Shown: positions 1 to 8,645 of the stretch, piece by piece
Numbering within the stretch: position 1 is the first letter of the stretch
How the letters are laid out: each line of letters begins with the position of its first letter
Assembly (NCBI RefSeq): GCF_014650955.1
Contig: NZ_BMVY01000023.1
Location: 62,001 to 126,000 of the forward strand
DNA length: 64,000 bases
Source: Streptomyces tauricus
Lineage (GTDB): Bacteria > Actinomycetota > Actinomycetes > Streptomycetales > Streptomycetaceae
Direction: 5' to 3'
The notes under the pieces: generated by a model
What the model saw: only the letters and a program-made list of their open reading frames with translations
What the model was told of the DNA's origin: nothing
The model's database searches: none
Translations under genes and position numbers: made by a program

Positions 1-455
1 TGGCGGAGAACAACCCGCTCAAGATCCACAACCTCCGTCCCGCCCCGGGCGCCAAGACCGCGAAGACGCGAGTCGGTCGTGGTGAAGCGTCCAAGGGCAA
101 GACGGCCGGTCGTGGTACCAAGGGCACGAAGGCCCGTTACCAGGTTCCGGAGCGCTTCGAGGGTGGCCAGATGCCCCTCCACATGCGTCTCCCGAAGCTC
201 AAGGGCTTCCGGAACCCGTTCAAGACCGAGTACCAGGTCGTGAACCTCGACAAGCTGGCGTCGCTGTACCCGGAGGGTGGCGAGGTCACCGTCGAGGGAC
301 TCGTCGCCAACGGTGCGGTTCGCAAGAACAGCCTCGTCAAGGTCCTCGGCCAGGGCGAGATCTCCGTGGCACTGCAGGTGACGGTCGACGCCGTCTCCGG
401 CTCCGCCAAGGAGAAGATCACCGCCGCCGGCGGTACCGTCACCGAGCTGATCTGA
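1..455 (+). CDS. rplO: 50S ribosomal protein L15, lacking only the first base of its start codon
   Basis: Component of the large ribosomal subunit that binds 23S rRNA late in assembly. The window begins with TG followed in frame by GCG GAG AAC AAC, giving AENNPLKIHNLRPAPGA, the usual actinobacterial L15 N-terminus, so only the first base of the start codon is outside. The glycine/arginine/lysine-rich N-terminal tail (VGRGEASKGKTAGRGTKG) and the C-terminal domain ending in TVTELI are complete; about 151 residues, normal for the family. A strong hairpin follows the TGA, separating it from secY. Confidence 0.97.
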   Translation, partial: AENNPLKIHNLRPAPGAKTAKTRVGRGEASKGKTAGRGTKGTKARYQVPERFEGGQMPLHMRLPKLKGFRNPFKTEYQVVNLDKLASLYPEGGEVTVEGLVANGAVRKNSLVKVLGQGEISVALQVTVDAVSGSAKEKITAAGGTVTELI

Positions 456-490
456 TCACTTCAGGCGACTCGATGACTTGAGCGATCCCG

Positions 491-524
491 ACCGGGGATG
501 CCCCACAAAAGGGGCATCCCCGGT
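491..524 (+). terminator. Hairpin between rplO and secY
   Basis: Perfect 14-bp stem (491-504 with 511-524) closed by a six-base ACAAAA loop, starting 35 bases after the rplO stop. There is no long T tract, which is common for Streptomyces terminators. It could end or attenuate the upstream ribosomal operon before the secY unit. Confidence 0.75.
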
Positions 525-614
525 TGGTCGTTCCTAGGGGAGCGGTGTCGCCGGTAAGGTGGCCTGCGCTGCTAATTTTCGCCCGGTGTGCCACCAGGGA
601 ACTCCAGGTGGCTT

Positions 615-643
615 CTGACTGTTAGTTAGCTGTCCGTTACTTA
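615..643 (+). promoter_or_regulatory. Possible secY promoter
   Basis: CTGACT (615-620) and TACTTA (638-643) with a 17-base spacer, in a locally AT-richer stretch between the rplO hairpin and the secY start. The -35 matches the housekeeping consensus at four of six positions and the -10 is weak. A small inverted repeat (GCCACC/GGTGGC, 590-612) lies just upstream. A separate secY promoter fits the presence of the preceding terminator, but this is only a candidate. Confidence 0.3.
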
Positions 644-703
644 TTCGTCGAACCTCAAGACCGTCACCTCTGGCGCACTTGCGCGGGGGTCGCAGGAGGC
701 ACC

Positions 704-2017
704 GTGCTCACCGCGTTCGCCCGGGCGTTCAAGACGCCCGACCTGCGCAAGAAGCTGCTCTTCACGCTCGGCATCATCGTGGTTTATCGGGTGGGCACGC
801 ACATCCCGATCCCCGGTGTCGACTACAAGAACGTCCAGATCTGTATCGACAACGCGAGCCAGAACCAGGGCCTGTTCGGTCTGGTCAACATGTTCAGCGG
901 TGGCGCTCTGCTGCAGATCACGATCTTCGCACTGGGCATCATGCCGTACATCACGGCGAGCATCATTCTGCAGCTGCTGACCGTGGTGATCCCGCGCCTG
1001 GAAGCCCTCAAGAAGGAGGGCCAGGCGGGTACGGCGAAGATCACGCAGTACACGCGTTATCTGACGGTGGCGCTGGCCATCCTCCAGGGCACCGGCCTGG
1101 TGGCCACCGCCCGCAGCGGTGCGCTGTTCACGAGCTGCCCGGTCGCCAACCAGATCGTGCCGGACCAGTCGATCTTCGTCACCATCACGATGGTCATCAC
1201 CATGACCGCCGGTACGGCCGTCGTCATGTGGCTCGGTGAGCTGATCACCGACCGCGGCATCGGCAACGGCATGTCCATCCTGATGTTCATCTCGATCGCC
1301 GCCACGTTCCCGTCGGCGCTGTGGGCCATCAAGCAGCAGGGCAACCTGGCGGACGGCTGGATCGAGTTCGGCACCGTCATCGCGGTCGGCCTCGTCATGG
1401 TCGGCCTGGTCGTCTTCGTCGAGCAGGCCCAGCGCCGGATCCCGGTCCAGTACGCGAAGCGGATGATCGGCCGCAGGTCCTACGGCGGCACGTCCACGTA
1501 CATCCCGCTGAAGGTCAACCAGGCCGGCATCATCCCTGTGATCTTTGCCTCGTCGCTGCTCTACATCCCGGCGCTGGTCGCTCAGTTCGCGGGTGGGACC
1601 TCGGGTTGGAAGACCTGGATCGAGACGAACCTCACCAAGGGCGACCACCCGATCTACATCGCCACCTACTTCCTGCTGATCGTGTTCTTCGCCTTCTTCT
1701 ACGTGGCCATCTCCTTCAACCCCGAAGAAGTCGCGGACAACATGAAGAAGTATGGTGGCTTCATCCCGGGCATCCGGGCCGGCCGGCCGACCGCTGAGTA
1801 CCTGGGATACGTACTCAACCGGATCACCTGGCCGGGTTCGCTGTATCTGGGCCTGATCGCTCTCGTACCGACGATGGCGTTGGTTGGTTTCGGGGCAAAC
1901 CAGAACTTCCCGTTCGGTGGCACCAGCATCCTGATCATCGTGGGTGTCGGTCTGGAGACGGTGAAGCAGATCGAGAGCCAGCTCCAGCAGCGCAATTACG
2001 AAGGGTTCCTCCGCTGA
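704..2017 (+). CDS. secY: Preprotein translocase subunit SecY
   Basis: Channel-forming subunit of the SecYEG translocon in the cytoplasmic membrane. The 437 residues start at GTG 704 behind AGGAGG (693-698). The N-terminus MLTAFARAFKTPDLRKK, the plug-region GVDYKN, about ten hydrophobic helices and the C-terminal cytoplasmic loops (GFIPGIRAGRPTAEYL, then QQRNYEGFLR) are all typical. The stop TGA shares its A with the adk start ATG, implying translational coupling. Confidence 0.98.
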   Translation: MLTAFARAFKTPDLRKKLLFTLGIIVVYRVGTHIPIPGVDYKNVQICIDNASQNQGLFGLVNMFSGGALLQITIFALGIMPYITASIILQLLTVVIPRLEALKKEGQAGTAKITQYTRYLTVALAILQGTGLVATARSGALFTSCPVANQIVPDQSIFVTITMVITMTAGTAVVMWLGELITDRGIGNGMSILMFISIAATFPSALWAIKQQGNLADGWIEFGTVIAVGLVMVGLVVFVEQAQRRIPVQYAKRMIGRRSYGGTSTYIPLKVNQAGIIPVIFASSLLYIPALVAQFAGGTSGWKTWIETNLTKGDHPIYIATYFLLIVFFAFFYVAISFNPEEVADNMKKYGGFIPGIRAGRPTAEYLGYVLNRITWPGSLYLGLIALVPTMALVGFGANQNFPFGGTSILIIVGVGLETVKQIESQLQQRNYEGFLR

Positions 2018-2727
2018 TGCGAATCGTCCTCGTCGGGCCGCCCGGGGCGGGCAAGGGAACGCAGGCCGCGTTCCTCGCCAAGAACCTGTCGATCCCGCAC
2101 ATCTCCACGGGCGACCTCTTCCGTGCGAACATCAGCCGGCAGACCGAACTGGGCAAGCTGGCGAAGTCGTACATGGACGAGGGCAACCTCGTGCCGGACG
2201 AGGTCACCATCGCGATGGCCAAGGACCGCATGGAGCAGCCGGACGCCGTCAACGGCTTCCTGCTCGACGGCTTCCCGCGGAACGTCTCGCAGGCCGAGGC
2301 GCTGGACCAGGCCCTCAAGGCCGATGGTGTGGAGCTCGACGGGGTGCTCGACCTGGAGGTCCCCGAGGACGAGGTGGTCAAGCGCATCGCCGGCCGCCGC
2401 ATCTGCCGCAACGATTCGAGCCACGTCTTCCACGTGACGTACAGCCCGCCGAAGAAGGAAGGCGTCTGTGACGTCTGCGACGGCGAGCTGTACCAGCGCG
2501 ACGACGACACCGAGGAGACCGTCCGCAAGCGCCTGGAGGTCTACCACACCCAGACCGAGCCGATCATCGACTACTACGCGGCCCAGGGCCTGGTAGTGAC
2601 GATCTCGGCGCTCGGCAAGGTGGACGAGGTCACCAAGCGCGCGATGGACGCCCTCAAGGGTCAGGCCGAGGGCAGGGAACAGCGCGACGAGGACAAGAAC
2701 GACAGCCGGGGCGACGGCGGCGAGTAG
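2017..2727 (+). CDS. adk: Adenylate kinase
   Basis: Cytosolic enzyme interconverting ATP+AMP and 2 ADP. P-loop GPPGAGKGTQ (residues 7-16), AMP-binding STGDLFR and LLDGFPR, and a long LID domain with cysteines in RRICRND and VCDVCDGE that look like a structural zinc site. It is 236 residues; the last ~20 (EGREQRDEDKNDSRGDGGE) are a charged tail beyond the usual adenylate kinase end. It overlaps the secY stop by one base, the conserved secY-adk coupling. A GC-rich hairpin follows. Confidence 0.98.
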   Translation: MRIVLVGPPGAGKGTQAAFLAKNLSIPHISTGDLFRANISRQTELGKLAKSYMDEGNLVPDEVTIAMAKDRMEQPDAVNGFLLDGFPRNVSQAEALDQALKADGVELDGVLDLEVPEDEVVKRIAGRRICRNDSSHVFHVTYSPPKKEGVCDVCDGELYQRDDDTEETVRKRLEVYHTQTEPIIDYYAAQGLVVTISALGKVDEVTKRAMDALKGQAEGREQRDEDKNDSRGDGGE

Positions 2728-2743
2728 CCGTCCCGACCGGTTC

Positions 2744-2774
2744 GGCCGCGGTGCCCTCCATGGGCGCCGCGGCC
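2744..2774 (+). terminator. Hairpin between adk and map
   Basis: A 12-bp stem, 2744-2755 with 2763-2774 (GGCCGCGG arm with CCGCGGCC, extended inward with one G-U pair), loop of seven, followed by TT. It begins 17 bases after the adk stop and could partly terminate before map. Confidence 0.6.
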
Positions 2775-2828
2775 TTACTGTTGTGTACGTAACCCAGTAG
2801 GCAGAGAAGACGGAGAGCGCGGGCCCCC

Positions 2829-3665
2829 ATGGTGCAGATCAAGACCCCCGAGCAGATCGCCAAGATGCGTGAGGCGGGCCTGGTCGTCGCCGCCGTCCAC
2901 AGTGCGACGCGGGAAGCCGCGGTACCCGGTGCCACGACCCGGGATCTCGACCAGGTCGCCCGCAAGGTGCTCGACGAGCACGGCGCGAAGTCGAACTTCC
3001 TGGGCTACGGCGGGTTCCCCGCCACGATCTGCACCTCGGTGAACGAGGTCGTCGTGCACGGCATCCCGAGCGACGAGGTCGTCCTGAAGGACGGGGACAT
3101 CATCTCGATCGACGCCGGCGCGATCGTCGACGGCTGGCACGGGGACGCGGCGTTCACGGCGTTCGTGGGCTCCGGTCACGTTCCGGAGCTCCTTGAGCTG
3201 TCCCGGGTGACCGAGGAGTCGATGTGGGCCGGCATCGCGGCGATGAAGCTGGGGAACCGGCTCGTCGACGTCTCCCGGGCGATCGAGACGTACATCCGGC
3301 GCCAGCCGAAGCCCGGCGGCGGCAAGTACGGGATCGTCGAGGACTACGGCGGCCACGGCATCGGGACCGAGATGCACATGGATCCGCATCTGCTGAACTA
3401 CGTCGAGCGGCGGCGGGGCAAGGGGCCGAAGCTGGTCGCGGGGTTCTGCCTCGCCATCGAGCCGATGGTTTCGCTGGGGACGCCTCGGACGGAGGTGCTC
3501 GCGGACGACTGGACCGTCATCACGACGGACGGGACGTGGTCGTCGCACTGGGAGCACTCTGTCGCGCTGACGGATGAGGGGCCGCTCGTTCTTACGGCTC
3601 CCGACGGGGGTAAGGCGAAGCTGGCCGAGTACGGGATCACTGCGGCGCCTGATCCTCTGGCGTAA
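2829..3665 (+). CDS. map: Type I methionine aminopeptidase
   Basis: Removes the initiator methionine from nascent proteins; cytosolic, two divalent metals. Metal ligands are recognisable: ISIDAGAIVDGWHGDAA (two Asp), GHGIGTEMH (His), the AIEPMVS Glu and the final SHWEHSVA Glu; the substrate-binding VVHGIP is also present. The 278 residues begin at ATG 2829; GTG 2832 is an alternative one codon later. The position between adk and infA is the conserved actinobacterial order. Possible promoter elements TTACTG and TAGGCA with 17 bases between lie upstream, but they are weak. Confidence 0.97.
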   Translation: MVQIKTPEQIAKMREAGLVVAAVHSATREAAVPGATTRDLDQVARKVLDEHGAKSNFLGYGGFPATICTSVNEVVVHGIPSDEVVLKDGDIISIDAGAIVDGWHGDAAFTAFVGSGHVPELLELSRVTEESMWAGIAAMKLGNRLVDVSRAIETYIRRQPKPGGGKYGIVEDYGGHGIGTEMHMDPHLLNYVERRRGKGPKLVAGFCLAIEPMVSLGTPRTEVLADDWTVITTDGTWSSHWEHSVALTDEGPLVLTAPDGGKAKLAEYGITAAPDPLA

Positions 3666-3700
3666 GTCGCGCTCCGGGGGCGCGGTTGGCGGGGCCGGTT

Positions 3701-3856
3701 GCGCCGTTCCCCGCGCCCCTTGGAAGATTGCGCCGTTCCCCGCGCCCCTTAAGAACTGCGCCGTTCCCCGCGTCCCTGGAGGATTGCGCCGTTCCCCGCG
3801 TCCCTGGAGGGGCTGCGCCCCCGAAGGCAGAAGACTGCGCCGTTCCCCGCGCCCCT
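3701..3856 (+). repeat. Intergenic 20-bp repeat, array A (five copies)
   Basis: Five direct copies of GCGCCGTTCCCCGCGCCCCT or near matches at 3701, 3730, 3758, 3786 and 3837, with start-to-start distances 29, 28, 28 and 51. Two copies carry CGTCCCT in place of CGCCCCT. The array begins 35 bases after the map stop in the 358-base map-infA gap. After it, 3857-4023 holds the infA leader; TAGACT at 3936-3941 is a possible -10 without a convincing -35. Confidence 0.95.
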
Positions 3857-4023
3857 AAAGACGTGCCTCTGCGGGGCGTGTCCCGCTTAGGGATCTTCCT
3901 CGTGGGGCAGATTCGTCTTTCCGGGGGCCCTGGCGTAGACTGACTCGTCGGCTCTCGTGCATCCGCATGTCTGCATGTGGTAAGCGCGGAGTCGATCAAG
4001 GTAGTCGATTCGAAGGGCGAAGC

Positions 4024-4245
4024 GTGGCCAAGAAGCAAGGTGCCATCGAGATCGAGGGCACTGTCGTCGAGTCTCTTCCGAACGCCATGTTCAAGGTTGA
4101 GCTCCAGAACGGCCACCAGGTTCTGGCACACATCAGCGGCAAGATGCGTATGCACTACATCCGCATCCTCCCTGACGACAGGGTCGTGGTGGAGTTGTCT
4201 CCGTACGACCTGACGCGTGGCCGGATCGTCTACCGGTACAAGTAG
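4024..4245 (+). CDS. infA: Translation initiation factor IF-1
   Basis: Small S1/OB-fold protein that binds the 30S A site during initiation. The 73 residues run MAKKQGAIEIEGTVVES to RGRIVYRYK, matching the family end to end. An upstream in-frame ATG exists (3967), but GTG 4024 gives the family N-terminus and has AAGGGCGAA just before it. It is followed after 57 bases by rpmJ. Confidence 0.98.
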   Translation: MAKKQGAIEIEGTVVESLPNAMFKVELQNGHQVLAHISGKMRMHYIRILPDDRVVVELSPYDLTRGRIVYRYK

Positions 4246-4302
4246 ATCTTGCCTGTGCCCCGCTTCCGCGGGGTGGTGGCACTGACCCGGAGAACCTCAC
4301 CA

Positions 4303-4416
4303 ATGAAGGTCAAGCCGAGCGTCAAGAAGATCTGCGACAAGTGCAGGGTGATCCGCCGTCACGGCCGGGTCATGGTCATCTGCGAAAACCCGCGCCACAA
4401 GCAGCGCCAGGGCTGA
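4303..4416 (+). CDS. rpmJ: 50S ribosomal protein L36
   Basis: A 37-residue zinc-ribbon ribosomal protein. It reads MKVKPSVKKICDKCRV onward and ends KQRQG, with the zinc ligands C11, C14, C27 and H32 (ICDKC; VICENPRHK), so it is the zinc-binding form. Location between infA and rpsM is invariant in bacteria. Confidence 0.97.
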   Translation: MKVKPSVKKICDKCRVIRRHGRVMVICENPRHKQRQG

Positions 4417-4624
4417 CGCACGACCGCACCTTCTGCACCCGCAGAACTTCGCGCGACGCACGAACATGTTCATACGCAGAGCCCGGACCGACTGTTCGCA
4501 GTGGTCCGACACCCCCGGTCGGAGGCCGGGGACCCGATCCGTACCGAGGCCTCGAAGGAAGAGGATGACGGCGGGCGGGAGCCGGTTCTGCGGAAGACCT
4601 CCGAACGACAACTGGAGCCATTGA

Positions 4625-5005
4625 ATGGCACGCGTTTCCGGTGTTGACATCCCGCGCGAAAAGCGCGTGGAGGTTGCCCTCACCTACGTGTTCGGCATCG
4701 GCCGGACCCTCTCGCAGAAGACGCTGGCCGACACCGGCGTCAACCCCAACACCCGCGTCCGTGACCTCTCCGAGGAGGAGCTGGTCCGGATCCGCGAGTA
4801 CGTGGACAACAACTTCAAGACCGAGGGTGACCTCCGCCGTGAGGTTCAGGCCGACATCCGCCGCAAGGTCGAGATCGGCTGCTACCAGGGTCTGCGCCAC
4901 CGTCGTGGCCTGCCCGTCCACGGCCAGCGGACCAGCACGAACGCTCGTACCCGCAAGGGCCCGCGTCGCGCCATCGCCGGCAAGAAGAAGCCGGGCAAGA
5001 AGTAG
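4625..5005 (+). CDS. rpsM: 30S ribosomal protein S13
   Basis: Head protein of the small subunit contacting P-site tRNA and forming an intersubunit bridge. 126 residues, MARVSGVDIPREKRVEVALTY to the basic tail GKKKPGKK; the helix-two-turn-helix segment and the tRNA-contacting HRRGLPVHGQRTSTNART are intact. ATG 4625 is preceded by AACTGGAGCC, a usable ribosome binding site. The 208-base gap after rpmJ shows nothing identifiable. Confidence 0.98.
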   Translation: MARVSGVDIPREKRVEVALTYVFGIGRTLSQKTLADTGVNPNTRVRDLSEEELVRIREYVDNNFKTEGDLRREVQADIRRKVEIGCYQGLRHRRGLPVHGQRTSTNARTRKGPRRAIAGKKKPGKK

Positions 5006-5074
5006 TCCTCAGCGGACAACGCTTCATCAGCGGTCTTCGCTGTAGGACCGACCACCTCCCCGTAGGAGTTATAG

Positions 5075-5479
5075 ATGCCCCCCAAGGGTCGTCAGGGCGC
5101 TGCCAAGAAGGTGCGCCGCAAGGAAAAGAAGAACGTCGCTCATGGGCACGCCCACATCAAGAGCACGTTCAACAACACCATCGTCTCGATCACGGACCCC
5201 TCGGGCAACGTGATCTCCTGGGCCTCCGCCGGCCACGTCGGCTTCAAGGGCTCGCGCAAGTCCACCCCCTTCGCCGCGCAGATGGCCGCCGAGTCGGCCG
5301 CCCGTCGCGCGCAGGAGCACGGCATGCGCAAGGTCGACGTCTTCGTGAAGGGTCCGGGTTCCGGTCGCGAGACCGCCATCCGTTCGCTGCAGGCGACCGG
5401 CCTCGAGGTCGGCTCGATCCAGGACGTGACGCCCACGCCGCACAACGGCTGCCGTCCGCCCAAGCGCCGTCGCGTCTGA
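5075..5479 (+). CDS. rpsK: 30S ribosomal protein S11
   Basis: Platform protein of the small subunit. 134 residues; conserved HIKSTFNNTIVSITD, WASAGHVGFKGSRKSTPFA (split here by the writer), VKGPGSGRETAIRSL and the C-terminal DVTPTPHNGCRPPKRRRV. AGGAG lies a few bases before ATG 5075. It is followed by a hairpin and rpoA. Confidence 0.98.
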   Translation: MPPKGRQGAAKKVRRKEKKNVAHGHAHIKSTFNNTIVSITDPSGNVISWASAGHVGFKGSRKSTPFAAQMAAESAARRAQEHGMRKVDVFVKGPGSGRETAIRSLQATGLEVGSIQDVTPTPHNGCRPPKRRRV

Positions 5480-5510
5480 CGCACGGTTGTCTCAAGCTTT
5501 TCCTGGGTTC

Positions 5511-5542
5511 GGGCGGTACGGCTCTTCGGAGGCGTGCCGCCC
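5511..5542 (+). promoter_or_regulatory. Hairpin in the rpsK-rpoA gap
   Basis: Ten-base arms (5511-5520 with 5533-5542; GGGCGGTACG with CGTGCCGCCC, one G-U pair) and a twelve-base loop. It may be a partial terminator, a processing site or a leader element that adjusts rpoA expression relative to the ribosomal genes. No T tract follows. Confidence 0.45.
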
Positions 5543-5626
5543 GTACGCTTGAAGCAGTAACACCTCGGGCTGCCGCCCGGTGCAAGGGCATCAAATAGTG
5601 GGTGCCCATGACTGAAGGATCGCAAC

Positions 5627-6649
5627 ATGCTTATTGCTCAGCGCCCGTCGCTGACCGAAGAGGTCGTCGACGAATTCCGCTCCCGGTTCGTGATCGAGCC
5701 GCTGGAGCCGGGCTTCGGCTACACCCTCGGTAACTCCCTCCGCCGTACGCTCCTCTCCTCGATCCCCGGTGCCGCTGTCACCAGCATCCGGATCGACGGC
5801 GTCCTGCACGAGTTCACCACCGTGCCGGGTGTCAAGGAGGACGTCACCGACCTGATCCTCAACATCAAGCAGCTCGTCGTCTCCTCGGAGCACGACGAGC
5901 CGGTCGTGATGTACCTGCGCAAGCAGGGTCCGGGTCTGGTCACCGCCGCCGACATCGCGCCCCCGGCCGGTGTCGAGGTGCACAACCCCGACCTCGTCCT
6001 CGCCACGCTCAACGGCAAGGGCAAGCTGGAGATGGAGCTGACCGTCGAGCGCGGTCGCGGTTACGTCTCCGCCGTGCAGAACAAGCAGGTCGGTCAGGAG
6101 ATCGGGCGCATCCCGGTCGACTCGATCTACTCGCCGGTTCTCAAGGTCACGTACAAGGTCGAGGCGACTCGTGTCGAGCAGCGCACCGACTTCGACAAGC
6201 TGATCGTCGACGTCGAGACCAAGCAGGCCATGCGTCCCCGTGACGCCATGGCGTCGGCCGGTAAGACCCTGGTCGAGCTGTTCGGTCTGGCGCGCGAGCT
6301 CAACATCGACGCCGAGGGCATCGACATGGGCCCGTCTCCGACGGACGCCGCCCTCGCCGCTGATCTCGCCCTGCCGATCGAGGAGCTGGAGCTCACCGTT
6401 CGGTCGTACAACTGCCTCAAGCGTGAGGGCATCCACTCCGTGGGTGAGCTCGTCGCCCGCTCCGAGGCCGACCTGCTCGACATCCGTAACTTCGGTGCGA
6501 AGTCGATCGACGAGGTCAAGGCCAAGCTCGCCGGCATGGGTCTCGCGCTCAAGGACTCGCCTCCCGGGTTCGACCCGACCGCCGCCGCCGACGCCTTCGG
6601 CGCCGACGACGACGCGGACGCGGGCTTCGTCGAGACCGAGCAGTACTGA
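5627..6649 (+). CDS. rpoA: RNA polymerase alpha subunit
   Basis: Scaffold for RNAP assembly and UP-element/activator contact. 340 residues: N-terminal dimerisation domain (LEPGFGYTLGNSLRRTLLSSI, positions ~24-44) to about residue 230, a short linker, then the alpha-CTD with LELTVRSYNCLKREGI and DLLDIRNFGAKSIDEVK (~250-315), and an acidic tail ending FVETEQY. ATG 5627 follows GAAGGATCG. Confidence 0.99.
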   Translation: MLIAQRPSLTEEVVDEFRSRFVIEPLEPGFGYTLGNSLRRTLLSSIPGAAVTSIRIDGVLHEFTTVPGVKEDVTDLILNIKQLVVSSEHDEPVVMYLRKQGPGLVTAADIAPPAGVEVHNPDLVLATLNGKGKLEMELTVERGRGYVSAVQNKQVGQEIGRIPVDSIYSPVLKVTYKVEATRVEQRTDFDKLIVDVETKQAMRPRDAMASAGKTLVELFGLARELNIDAEGIDMGPSPTDAALAADLALPIEELELTVRSYNCLKREGIHSVGELVARSEADLLDIRNFGAKSIDEVKAKLAGMGLALKDSPPGFDPTAAADAFGADDDADAGFVETEQY

Positions 6650-6701
6650 GCCGCTCCGCGAGGAGGCCGGTTCTTTGACTGCGCGGCCGTTGTGGCTGGT
6701 C

Positions 6702-6721
6702 GCGCAGTTCCCCGCGCCCCT
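6702..6721 (+). repeat. Intergenic 20-bp repeat, region B (one copy)
   Basis: Single copy of the GCGCAG variant 52 bases after the rpoA stop. It carries the extended flank GTTGTGGCTGGT upstream and TGAAGGCGAAA downstream that is also seen in regions D, E and F. Confidence 0.9.
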
Positions 6722-6854
6722 GAAGGCGAAAGCTCAGGGGGCGTGGGGCTTCCGGAGCCTTGGAAAAGGGTTCGGATCTTCGACAGGCGATCGCCTGCTC
6801 GGACACTGACCTCGGTACCTGATACGGCCGGGGCAGACACCTAGGAGAAACACC

Positions 6855-7391
6855 ATGCCGAAGCCCACCAAGGGTGCCCGTATGGGCGGCAGCGCCGCGC
6901 ACGAGAAGCTGCTCCTCGCGAACCTCGCGAAGTCGCTCTTCGAGCACGGCAAGATCACGACCACCGAGGCGAAGGCCCGCCGTCTGCGGCCGTACGCCGA
7001 GCGTCTGGTCACCAAGGCGAAGAAGGGCGACCTTCACAACCGCCGTCAGGTGCTGTCGGTCATCACGGACAAGAGCATCGTGCACACGCTCTTCACCGAG
7101 ATCGGCCCGCGCTACGAGAACCGCCCGGGTGGCTACACCCGTATCACCAAGATCGGTAACCGTCGTGGCGACAACGCGCCCATGGCTGTCATCGAGCTGG
7201 TGGAGGCCCTGACCGTGGCCCAGCAGGCCACCGGTGAGGCCGAGGCGGCGACGAAGCGCTCCGCCAAGGAAGACACCCTGAAGAAGGATGACGCCCCCAA
7301 GAAGGACGAGGCCGCCGAGGCCAAGTCCGACGAGGTCGTCGAGGACGCCAAGCCGGCCGACGAGGCCGCCGAGGAGTCCAAGGACGCGTAA
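6855..7391 (+). CDS. rplQ: 50S ribosomal protein L17
   Basis: Large-subunit protein near the peptide exit tunnel. The core (MPKPTKGARMGGSAAHEKLLL, ARRLRPYAERLVTKAKKGD, NRPGGYTRITKIGNRRGDNA) fills residues 1-~125. The remaining ~50 residues are a low-complexity Ala/Lys/Glu/Asp tail, a recurrent lineage extension, presumably disordered. ATG 6855 is preceded by TAGGAGAAACACC. Confidence 0.97.
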   Translation: MPKPTKGARMGGSAAHEKLLLANLAKSLFEHGKITTTEAKARRLRPYAERLVTKAKKGDLHNRRQVLSVITDKSIVHTLFTEIGPRYENRPGGYTRITKIGNRRGDNAPMAVIELVEALTVAQQATGEAEAATKRSAKEDTLKKDDAPKKDEAAEAKSDEVVEDAKPADEAAEESKDA

Positions 7392-7443
7392 GCGTTCTGC
7401 CGGGGACCGTGCGTCGGCGGCTGCGGCAGTGTCGTGGCCGGGT

Positions 7444-7463
7444 GCACAGTTCCCCGCGCCCCT
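7444..7463 (+). repeat. Intergenic 20-bp repeat, region C (one degenerate copy)
   Basis: GCACAGTTCCCCGCGCCCCT, 52 bases after the rplQ stop; one substitution from the GCGCAG form. It retains a weakened leader (GTCGTGGCCGGGT) and sits directly upstream of a true terminator hairpin. Confidence 0.8.
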
Positions 7464-7474
7464 TCGGGGTTTTG

Positions 7475-7511
7475 GCGGGCCCGTTCCTTTTCAGGAGCGG
7501 GTCCGCTTTTT
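7475..7511 (+). terminator. Rho-independent terminator after rplQ
   Basis: Stem 7475-7488 with 7493-7506 (14 bases per arm, a few G-U or mismatched pairs, TTTC loop) immediately followed by TTTTT. It is the most classical intrinsic terminator in the window and plausibly ends the alpha operon before truA. Confidence 0.8.
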
Positions 7512-7534
7512 CGTGTTCCTGAGAGGATTTCTAG

Positions 7535-8392
7535 GTGAGTGACGAAGTAGCGCCCGGCCATGTCCGTGTCCGGATGGATGTCTCGTACGACGGCAGTGAG
7601 TTCTCCGGCTGGGCGAAGCAGGCCAGTGGACGCAGGACCGTGCAGGGGGAGATCGAGGACGCGCTGCGGACCGTCACGCGGTCGGGCGAGACGAACTACG
7701 ACCTGACCGTGGCCGGGCGGACCGACGCCGGGGTGCACGCCCGGGGGCAGGTGGCGCACGTCGATCTGCCCGAGGAGCTGTGGGCCGAGCACCGGGAGAA
7801 GCTGCTCAAGCGGATGGCCGGGCGGCTGCCCAAGGACGTGCGGGTGTGGGCGCTCGCGGAGGCGCCGAGCGGGTTCAACGCGCGGTTCTCGGCGATGTGG
7901 CGGCGGTACGCGTATCGCGTCACCGACAACCCCGGCGGAGTCGACCCGCTGCTGCGCGGCCATGTGCTGTGGCACGACTGGCCGCTCGACGTCGACGCCA
8001 TGAACGAGGCGGCACGAGGGCTGCTCGGGGAGTACGACTTCGCCGCCTACTGCAAGAAGCGCGAGGGTGCCACGACCATTCGTACGCTCCAGGAGCTGAG
8101 TCTGGAGCGGGGGAGCGACGGGGTGATCACCGCCACAGTGCGGGCCGACGCCTTCTGCCACAACATGGTGCGCTCACTGATCGGGGCGCTGCTGTTCGTG
8201 GGGGACGGGCACCGGGGGGCCGACTGGCCGGCGAAGGTGCTGGCCGCGGGGGTGCGGGACTCCGCCGTGCATGTGGTGCGGCCGCACGGGCTGACCCTCG
8301 AAGAGGTCGGCTATCCGGCCGACGAGCTGCTGGCCGCGCGGAACAAGGAGGCGCGGAACCGGCGGACACTGCCGGGGGCGGCCTGCTGCTGA
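7535..8392 (+). CDS. truA: tRNA pseudouridine synthase A
   Basis: Isomerises uridines 38-40 of tRNA anticodon arms. 285 residues from GTG 7535; the substrate-binding FSGWAKQ and the catalytic-Asp motif VAGRTDAGVHARGQVAH are intact, as are FNARFSAMWRRYAYR and the C-terminal FCHNMVRSLIGAL. It follows the rplQ terminator but is in the conserved rpoA-rplQ-truA order. Confidence 0.97.
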   Translation: MSDEVAPGHVRVRMDVSYDGSEFSGWAKQASGRRTVQGEIEDALRTVTRSGETNYDLTVAGRTDAGVHARGQVAHVDLPEELWAEHREKLLKRMAGRLPKDVRVWALAEAPSGFNARFSAMWRRYAYRVTDNPGGVDPLLRGHVLWHDWPLDVDAMNEAARGLLGEYDFAAYCKKREGATTIRTLQELSLERGSDGVITATVRADAFCHNMVRSLIGALLFVGDGHRGADWPAKVLAAGVRDSAVHVVRPHGLTLEEVGYPADELLAARNKEARNRRTLPGAACC

Positions 8393-8528
8393 ACCCCGTG
8401 GGACGCCGACAGGCCCGTCTTCGCAAACCGCACCTTATGGGGCACGATGAAATCCAGCCGTAACACGGATCTTGGCGCCTTATAACGGACGTAAGGCGTC
8501 ATGTCTGACTTACTTCCTCACGCGAATC

Positions 8529-8557
8529 TTACGTAGCTCTTGAAACTCGGTTATGAT
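8529..8557 (+). promoter_or_regulatory. Possible promoter of the polysaccharide locus
   Basis: TTACGT (8529-8534) and TATGAT (8552-8557) are 17 bases apart in an AT-rich island within the 253-base gap between truA and the GT2 gene. The -10 is good (five of six); the -35 is poor. No other -10 of this quality is visible in the gap. Confidence 0.4.
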
Positions 8558-8645
8558 TTCGCGGCCCGGCCAGTAGTTCGAATGGGGTGGCCGGGCAAGG
8601 GGCGGGGATCATCGGGCTGCTGCATGCCCGGGGGTGGGTTTTTTC

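Noticed and set aside
3701..3856. CRISPR array formed by the regularly spaced 20-bp repeats
   Set aside because: The intervening segments are only about 8-30 bases, similar to one another and often partly repeat-derived. Copies occur in 11 separate gaps, and no cas gene is present.
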